Source: Pseudomonas peradeniyensis (GTDB taxonomy: Bacteria; Pseudomonadota; Gammaproteobacteria; Pseudomonadales; Pseudomonadaceae). From it: DNA of 64,000 bases. The notes beneath the pieces were generated by a model. That model was not told the DNA's origin and made no database searches. It worked only from the letters and a program-made list of their open reading frames with translations. The first letter of the stretch is position 1. Each line of letters starts with the position of its first letter. The position numbers and the translations under genes are program-made. Where the stretch lies: assembly GCF_014268935.2 (NCBI RefSeq), contig NZ_JABWRJ020000004.1:736017-800016 (forward strand). The letters are read 5' to 3'. Of this stretch, positions 59,610 through 64,000 are shown piece after piece.

Positions 59610-60486
59610 GCTCGAACACATCCGGCCGCGCATAGTGGCCGACCACATCGAAGTCGTAACGTGCACGCACCAACTCGTCGGTGTCGACCTCGGCGCAGAG
59701 CAACCCACGTTCACCCACCAGTGGCCCGGCGAGTACCTCGCCGAGGGGGCCGACGATCACGCTGCCGCCGTTGATCAACGGCCGGTCGGCCGGCCAGTTG
59801 GCCACCTCAATGCCCAGCGCCGCCGGTGAGTCCTGCACCTGGCAGGCACTGATGACGAAACAGCGCCCTTCGGCGGCGACATGGCGCATGCTGACCTGCC
59901 ACAACTCGCGCTCATCCACCGTCGGCGCGCACCACAGTTGCACGCCTTTGGCGTACATCGCGGTGCGCAGCAACGGCATGTAGTTCTCCCAGCACACCGC
60001 CGCGCCGATGCGTCCGGCGCGGCCCTCCACCACCGGCAGCGTGGAGCCGTCGCCCTTGCCCCAGATCAGCCGCTCGGTGCCGGTGGGCATCAGTTTGCGA
60101 TGCTTGGCCACCAGGCCACCTTCCGGCTCGAAGAAAAGCACGGTGCAGTACAGGGTATTGCCGCTGCGCTCGATCACCCCAAGCACAAGGCTCGAACCGG
60201 TACGTGCCGACAACCCGGCCAGCGCTTCGGTCTCGTCACCCGGCACATCGATGGCGTTGGCGAAATAGCGGGCGAAGGCTTCGCGCCCTTCGGGCAGGCG
60301 ATAACCGAGCTGGGTGCCGAAGCCCTCGCCTTTCGGGTAGCCGCCGAGCAACGCCTCGGGCATCACCACCAGGCTGGCGCCGGCCTCGCGGATGGCCTGC
60401 TCGTAGCCGAGGATCTGCTCCAGGGTAGCGGCTTTGCCCTCGGGCAATGAACCGATCTGCAGGGCGGCAACGATGGATTTGGACAT
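59545..60486 (-). CDS. Nitrilase
   Basis: A 313-residue carbon-nitrogen hydrolase with the catalytic triad Glu in VMPEALLGG, Lys in AKHRKLMPT and Cys in AAVCWENYMPL, the signature of true nitrilases that turn nitriles into acids and ammonia. Arylaceto- or aliphatic-nitrile or beta-cyanoalanine activity is possible. ATG 60486 follows ctggagttcccaag. Divergent from a LysR gene that likely regulates it. Overlaps the GNAT gene at the 3' end. Confidence 0.88.
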   Translation of the reverse strand: MSKSIVAALQIGSLPEGKAATLEQILGYEQAIREAGASLVVMPEALLGGYPKGEGFGTQLGYRLPEGREAFARYFANAIDVPGDETEALAGLSARTGSSLVLGVIERSGNTLYCTVLFFEPEGGLVAKHRKLMPTGTERLIWGKGDGSTLPVVEGRAGRIGAAVCWENYMPLLRTAMYAKGVQLWCAPTVDERELWQVSMRHVAAEGRCFVISACQVQDSPAALGIEVANWPADRPLINGGSVIVGPLGEVLAGPLVGERGLLCAEVDTDELVRARYDFDVVGHYARPDVFELSVDERPRPGVRFVGPATAGE

Positions 60487-60581
60487 CTTGGGAACTCCAG
60501 TCAGGGAAAAGGTCTGGTAGATTCTCCGGCGCCCGGTAATCATGAAAAAAGCCCAATACACTACTGAATGATATTAACAAC

Positions 60582-61481
60582 ATGAATATCATCGATATCG
60601 ACCTCAACCTGTTGAAGGTCTTCGAAGCCCTGCATGACGAAGGTGGCGCCAGTCGCGCGGCCTTACGCCTGGGGCTGACCCAATCGGCGGTCAGTGCCGC
60701 CCTGCGCCGGCTGCGCCAGGTGTACGACGATCCTTTGTTCGTCCGCACCGGCCGTGGCCTGAGCCCAACTCAGCGGGCCAACCAGCTCAAGCCACTGATC
60801 AGCGAAGCCCTCGGCAAGTGCCGGCAGAGCCTGGCACTGCTCGACCCACAGGCCAGCCGCTTCAATGGCCGCTCGCTGAGCCTGGGTTTGTCGGATGATT
60901 TCGAGATCGCCTACGGCCAGGCGCTGGTTGAGGCGGTACGCCGCCACGCGCCGGGACTGCGCCTGATCTTCCGCCAGACCCACAGCCAGATCGTCGCCCA
61001 GGGCCTGCTGGAGCGCAGCCTTGATTTGGCGCTGACTTCGGGGGGCTTTGCCGAGCGTCTGCTCAGCCGCGTGGTGCTGGGCGAGGGTGACTACCTGTGC
61101 CTGCTCGATCCGACTAGCCTGGCCCCTGGCCAGACAAGCCTGAGCCTTGAGCAGTTCGTCGAGCGGGAGCAGATCCTGGTATCGTCGGGCGGGTTCGTCG
61201 GAATCGTCGACGAGGCGTTGGCGGTTCTGGGGAAAGGTCGCAAGGTGTGCGCGGCCACCAGTCATTTCGCCGCGCTGGGCTATTTGCTCAAGGGCAGCGG
61301 ATACCTCGCCACCCTCCCAGGCCACGCCGCAACGGCCATCGCCAGGGCCACCGGCTTGCAGGCCCTACCCTGCCCATTGCCACTGCCGCGCTATCCAGTG
61401 GAGCTGGGCTGGCGCACCAGCGGGCCGCAGGACCCGCTGGTCGAGCGGGTTCGGGCCGCGGTACTGGAGGTGTTCGCCTGA
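60582..61481 (+). CDS. LysR-family regulator, divergent from nitrilase
   Basis: A 299-residue LysR regulator of the NodD/LeuO-like type: IDLNLLKVFEALHDEGGASRAALRLGLTQSAVSAALRRLRQ HTH region then the effector domain. Its promoter region shares 95 bases with the nitrilase gene, including an A/T-rich tract, so it probably controls nitrilase. ATG 60582. One base separates its stop from the convergent gene. Confidence 0.87.
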   Translation: MNIIDIDLNLLKVFEALHDEGGASRAALRLGLTQSAVSAALRRLRQVYDDPLFVRTGRGLSPTQRANQLKPLISEALGKCRQSLALLDPQASRFNGRSLSLGLSDDFEIAYGQALVEAVRRHAPGLRLIFRQTHSQIVAQGLLERSLDLALTSGGFAERLLSRVVLGEGDYLCLLDPTSLAPGQTSLSLEQFVEREQILVSSGGFVGIVDEALAVLGKGRKVCAATSHFAALGYLLKGSGYLATLPGHAATAIARATGLQALPCPLPLPRYPVELGWRTSGPQDPLVERVRAAVLEVFA

Positions 61482-61482
61482 C

Positions 61483-61746
61483 TCAGCGGTTGGCGCTGGC
61501 GGCGGCCATCATCTTGTTCACTTCACTGCGTACCAGTTGGTTGAATTCCGCCGGCGACATGCCGTCGAGCTCGGCGCGCACCCATTCGGCCCACTTGCCC
61601 TTGCGCCGCGGCTTCTCCGCGATCAGCCGCGCCGCCTCGCCCTTGGCCTTGCCCAGGTTGTTCTGCCAGTACTCGAATAAACGGGCCTTCTCCGCCTCGA
61701 TCTGCGCCCGTTCCTGGAAGCTCATGTTGGCCAGATTGAAACTCAT
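61483..61746 (-). CDS. Conserved small hypothetical protein
   Basis: An 87-residue charged helical protein, not recognised beyond its conserved look (ERAQIEAEKARLFEYWQNNLGKAKGEAARLIAEK). No signal peptide or membrane helix. The start ATG 61746 follows caggtaataccccc. It is convergent with the LysR gene. Confidence 0.65.
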   Translation of the reverse strand: MSFNLANMSFQERAQIEAEKARLFEYWQNNLGKAKGEAARLIAEKPRRKGKWAEWVRAELDGMSPAEFNQLVRSEVNKMMAAASANR

Positions 61747-61878
61747 GGGGGTATTACCTGCCGCTGGAAAATGGGCGCTATCTTACACTGTAGCGACGCG
61801 CCATCGGTACGCCGCTGCAACTTTCCCGGCGCCGTGGCATCCACTGTTCAACGCCCAACCCTTCACGAGGATGTGTAC

Positions 61879-62199
61879 ATGGCCAGGAAAACCGCCGCGC
61901 AAGCCGACAACGACCAGATCAAGGATCAGGTGTTCAGTGAGTTGCAGGCCTTGATCGAAGAATCCGAGAAACTGCTCAGCGACAGTGCGTCGCTGGTGGG
62001 AGAGGAAGCAGAAGGCCTGCGCGCGCAGCTCGGCCTGAAACTGCGGCAGGCCCGCGACGCCACCGGTCGGCTGGGCCGCAAGGCGCAGCCCGCGGTCGAA
62101 GCGACCCAGGAATACATCGGGGGCCACCCTTGGCAGACCGTGGCGATCTCGGCGGGCTTTGGCCTGGTGGTCGGGTTGCTGCTCGGTCGCCGGCAATAG
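61879..62199 (+). CDS. DUF883 (ElaB/YqjD-like) membrane-anchored protein
   Basis: A 106-residue protein with a long soluble helix (about residues 10-80) and a C-terminal membrane helix with a glycine-rich start and basic tail (ISAGFGLVVGLLLGRRQ). E. coli relatives YqjD and ElaB bind ribosomes at the inner membrane in stationary phase. ATG 61879 follows cgaggatgtgtac. The convergent miaE gene ends one base after its stop. Confidence 0.85.
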   Translation: MARKTAAQADNDQIKDQVFSELQALIEESEKLLSDSASLVGEEAEGLRAQLGLKLRQARDATGRLGRKAQPAVEATQEYIGGHPWQTVAISAGFGLVVGLLLGRRQ

Positions 62200-62200
62200 C

Positions 62201-62818
62201 TCAGGCCGCTTGTGCCATCGGAATCCCGCTGTGGAAGCGCAGCTCCTGGTCGGGTGAGGTGATCAGCCCGGCCTCCGCCTCGCGCACCTGCTCCACCACC
62301 CGGGCGATATCCGCTTCGTCACCGTACTGGTGAGCCAGCTTCAGGTAGCCCTGGTAGTGCCGTGCCTCGCTCTTGAGCAGGCCGTGGTAGAAGGTGCCGA
62401 GCTCTTCGTCCAGGTGCGGCACCAGGGCGGCGAAGCGCTCGCAGCTGCGCGCCTCGATGAAAGCCCCCACCACCAGGGTATCCACCAGCTTGACCGGCTC
62501 ATGGGCGCGCACCAGCCGCCGCAGGCCCGAGGCATAGCGCCCAGCCGAAACCGGGCGCAGCGGCACGCCGCGGCGCTTCATCAGGCGCAGCACCTGTTCG
62601 TGGTGCACCAGTTCCTCGCGGGCCAGACGCGACATCATGTTGATCAGGTCGAGGTGGGTGTTGTACTTGGCGATCAGGCTCAACGCGGTGCTGGCCGCCT
62701 TGAACTCGCAGTTCTTGTGATCGATCAGCAGGGTCTCCTGGTCGGCCAGCGCCGCCTCGATCCAGGCATCAGGGGTACGGCAACCGAGGAAGGCGTCGAT
62801 TTCGGGAATCAGGGACAT
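62201..62818 (-). CDS. miaE: tRNA-(ms2io6A)-hydroxylase MiaE
   Basis: A 205-residue di-iron monooxygenase that hydroxylates the isopentenyl chain of ms2i6A37 in tRNA with O2. Ferritin-like iron ligands are visible in HKNCEFKAASTAL, EELVHHEQV, AFIEARSCERF and KSEARHYQGY. I chose ATG 62818 (SLIPEIDAFLG) over the frame from 62842. Divergent from the usp gene. Confidence 0.92.
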   Translation of the reverse strand: MSLIPEIDAFLGCRTPDAWIEAALADQETLLIDHKNCEFKAASTALSLIAKYNTHLDLINMMSRLAREELVHHEQVLRLMKRRGVPLRPVSAGRYASGLRRLVRAHEPVKLVDTLVVGAFIEARSCERFAALVPHLDEELGTFYHGLLKSEARHYQGYLKLAHQYGDEADIARVVEQVREAEAGLITSPDQELRFHSGIPMAQAA

Positions 62819-62894
62819 GGCACTCACAATCACACAGGACATCGGCAGGACCGGCGATTATACCGGCGACCGTGCCGAGTGCCAGTGACTATGC

Positions 62895-62937
62895 TTGATA
62901 CATATCAAGCGGCAGCGGCAGCAGCGCCGTCTATAGT
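62895..62937 (+). promoter_or_regulatory. Anr/Fnr-type promoter of the usp gene
   Basis: A perfect TTGAT-ACAT-ATCAA box at 62895-62908 (centre 62901.5) and a TATAGT -10 at 62932-62937 place the box about 41-42 bases before the expected start near 62943, the class II Anr position. In P. aeruginosa several usp genes are Anr-dependent, which fits. Confidence 0.8.
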
Positions 62938-62974
62938 CAGGCATTGGCCGCCATTCTGAAGGGAGTTCACGCCC

Positions 62975-63838
62975 ATGCAAGCCGTACGCAGCATCCTTGT
63001 CGTCCTCGACCCCGAGCACGCCCACAGCCGTGCCCTGACCCGGGCCAAGCTGATCGCCGGGGTGACCGGCGCGCGCCTGCACCTGTTGATGTGCGACAAG
63101 AAGCAGGATCATGACGCGCTGCTCAGCTTGCTCAGCAGCCAGTTGCATGACGACGGTTACGACAGTGTCACCCACGAGCAGCACTGGAAGGACAACCTGC
63201 ACAAGTCGATCATCCATGTGCAGCAAGCCGAAGGCTGCGAACTGGTGATCAAGGAGCATCGGCCGGACAATCCGCTGCGCAAGGCACTGCTCACTCCCAG
63301 TGACTGGAAACTGCTGCGCGAGTGCCCGTGCGCGGTGCTGATGGTCAAGAGCGAGCGGCCATGGACAGGTGGCAAGATCCTCGCGGCGGTGGATGTCGGC
63401 AACCAGGATGAAGCCCATCGCCTGCTGCATGCCAGCATCATCGACCATGGCTATGACATCGCCAGCCTGGCCAAGGGCGAGCTGCATGTGATCAGTGCCC
63501 ATCCCTCGCCCATGCTGTCGGCCGCGGACCCGGTCTACCAGCTCACCGAGACCATCGAGAAACGCTATCGCGAGGCGTGCCTGGCGTTCCAGGCGGAGTT
63601 CGATATCACCGATGACCGGCTGCATATCGCCGAAGGGCCGGCGGATGTGTTGATTCCCTATACAGAGAAGAAGCTCGATGCCGTGGTGACCATTGTCGGT
63701 ACCGTGGCGCGGACCGGAATTTCCGGGGCGCTGATCGGCAATACTGCGGAGGTGGTGCTGGACTCGCTGGAAAGCGATGTGCTGGTGCTCAAGAGCGAAG
63801 AGGCCAAGGCGCATCTGGCCGAGTTGGCGCGGGGTTGA
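62975..63838 (+). CDS. Tandem universal stress protein (UspE-like)
   Basis: A 287-residue protein with two Usp domains (about residues 1-130 and 135-287). The second holds the GTVARTGISGALIGNTAEVVL nucleotide-loop motif (G-x2-R-x-G-like), so it may bind ATP; the first is degenerate. Tandem Usp proteins help survival under anaerobic energy stress in pseudomonads. ATG 62975 follows gaagggagttcacgccc. Controlled by the Anr-type promoter upstream. Confidence 0.88.
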   Translation: MQAVRSILVVLDPEHAHSRALTRAKLIAGVTGARLHLLMCDKKQDHDALLSLLSSQLHDDGYDSVTHEQHWKDNLHKSIIHVQQAEGCELVIKEHRPDNPLRKALLTPSDWKLLRECPCAVLMVKSERPWTGGKILAAVDVGNQDEAHRLLHASIIDHGYDIASLAKGELHVISAHPSPMLSAADPVYQLTETIEKRYREACLAFQAEFDITDDRLHIAEGPADVLIPYTEKKLDAVVTIVGTVARTGISGALIGNTAEVVLDSLESDVLVLKSEEAKAHLAELARG

Positions 63839-63873
63839 AAGACGCCACGCGATCCCCTGCAGTAACAGAATAT

Positions 63874-63962
63874 CGTGGGAGCGGGCTTGCCCCGCGATGG
63901 GGCCCTAGGCAGGCTGTGATGTTATCCGGGCTGGCCTAATCGCGGGGCAAGCCCGCTCCCAC
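63874..63962. repeat. REPIN (paired REP palindromes)
   Basis: Two inverted copies of cgtgggagcgggcttgccccgcga enclose a spacer of about 40 bases downstream of the usp gene. Identical in core to the copies at 1925 and 53696. Confidence 0.85.
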
Positions 63963-64000
63963 GTTGTGTGTTTCAACAGCAGAGGCGGCGTTGGGTTTCG

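Noticed and set aside
1925..63962. CRISPR array made of the repeated cgcggggcaagcccgctccc units
   Set aside because: The copies are dispersed, inverted in pairs and between genes; they are REP/REPIN elements, not regularly spaced repeats.

Overview
The window looks like chromosome of a Pseudomonas of the P. putida group. The evidence is the GC-rich coding, the 13-gene nuo operon with fused nuoCD, a 441-residue isocitrate lyase, many genus-type REP/REPIN palindromes (core cgcggggcaagcccgctccc), and paired LysR/ABC/nitrilase genes. No rRNA or tRNA gene was seen. This taxonomic call is an inference from gene content.

Layout. 1-2721: aceA (glyoxylate shunt) with an upstream palindrome, then a YhhN-family membrane protein. 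2722-18112: complex I operon nuoABCDEFGHIJKLMN, preceded by a Fur-box-like palindrome and closed by a strong terminator. 18210-22687: a TonB-dependent receptor, an IS3-family element sitting between REP remnants, and an AI-2E/PerM-type permease. 22743-27939: trhP behind a canonical Anr/Fnr-type promoter, then a copper block (copA, copB, DUF411 copG, yqaA-like). 27996-51797: a complete Ysc/Psc-family type III secretion system. 51805-63962: housekeeping and accessory genes: dinB-like, zapE, a MITE, a PQQ sugar dehydrogenase, agmatinase with polyamine-binding protein and LysR, a LEA-type lipoprotein, GNAT, nitrilase with LysR, DUF883, miaE, and an Anr-type usp gene.

The type III system is the notable part. 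It has three blocks whose gene order matches the P. aeruginosa Psc locus: a minus-strand block sctW-tyeA-sycN-sctX-sctY-sctV followed by the V-antigen/chaperone/translocator genes; a plus-strand block sctN-O-P-Q-R-S-T-U; and a minus-strand block exsA-pscB-sctC-D-pscE-sctF-pscG-H-sctI-J-K-L. I see three near-identical ExsA-type promoters: an A-tract, then GnC, then TG nine bases later, then exactly 20 bases to a TAGnnT -10 element. They precede sctW, sctN and sctA. The locus is stripped down compared with P. aeruginosa: no exsC/exsD/exsE or exsB beside exsA, no pcrG/pcrR between sctV and sctA, a secretin lacking the C-terminal pilotin-binding tail, and short SctD, SctP and SctH-position proteins. 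It ends with an unrecognised 402-residue candidate substrate of visibly lower GC and, at the other edge, an orphan CesT-type chaperone. A 58-codon ORF coupled to sctL and an internal SctQ-C start are also visible.

The whole block sits between yqaA and dinB without a visible integrase, tRNA or direct repeats. It is probably an acquired island that has lost its mobility genes, or an old insertion.
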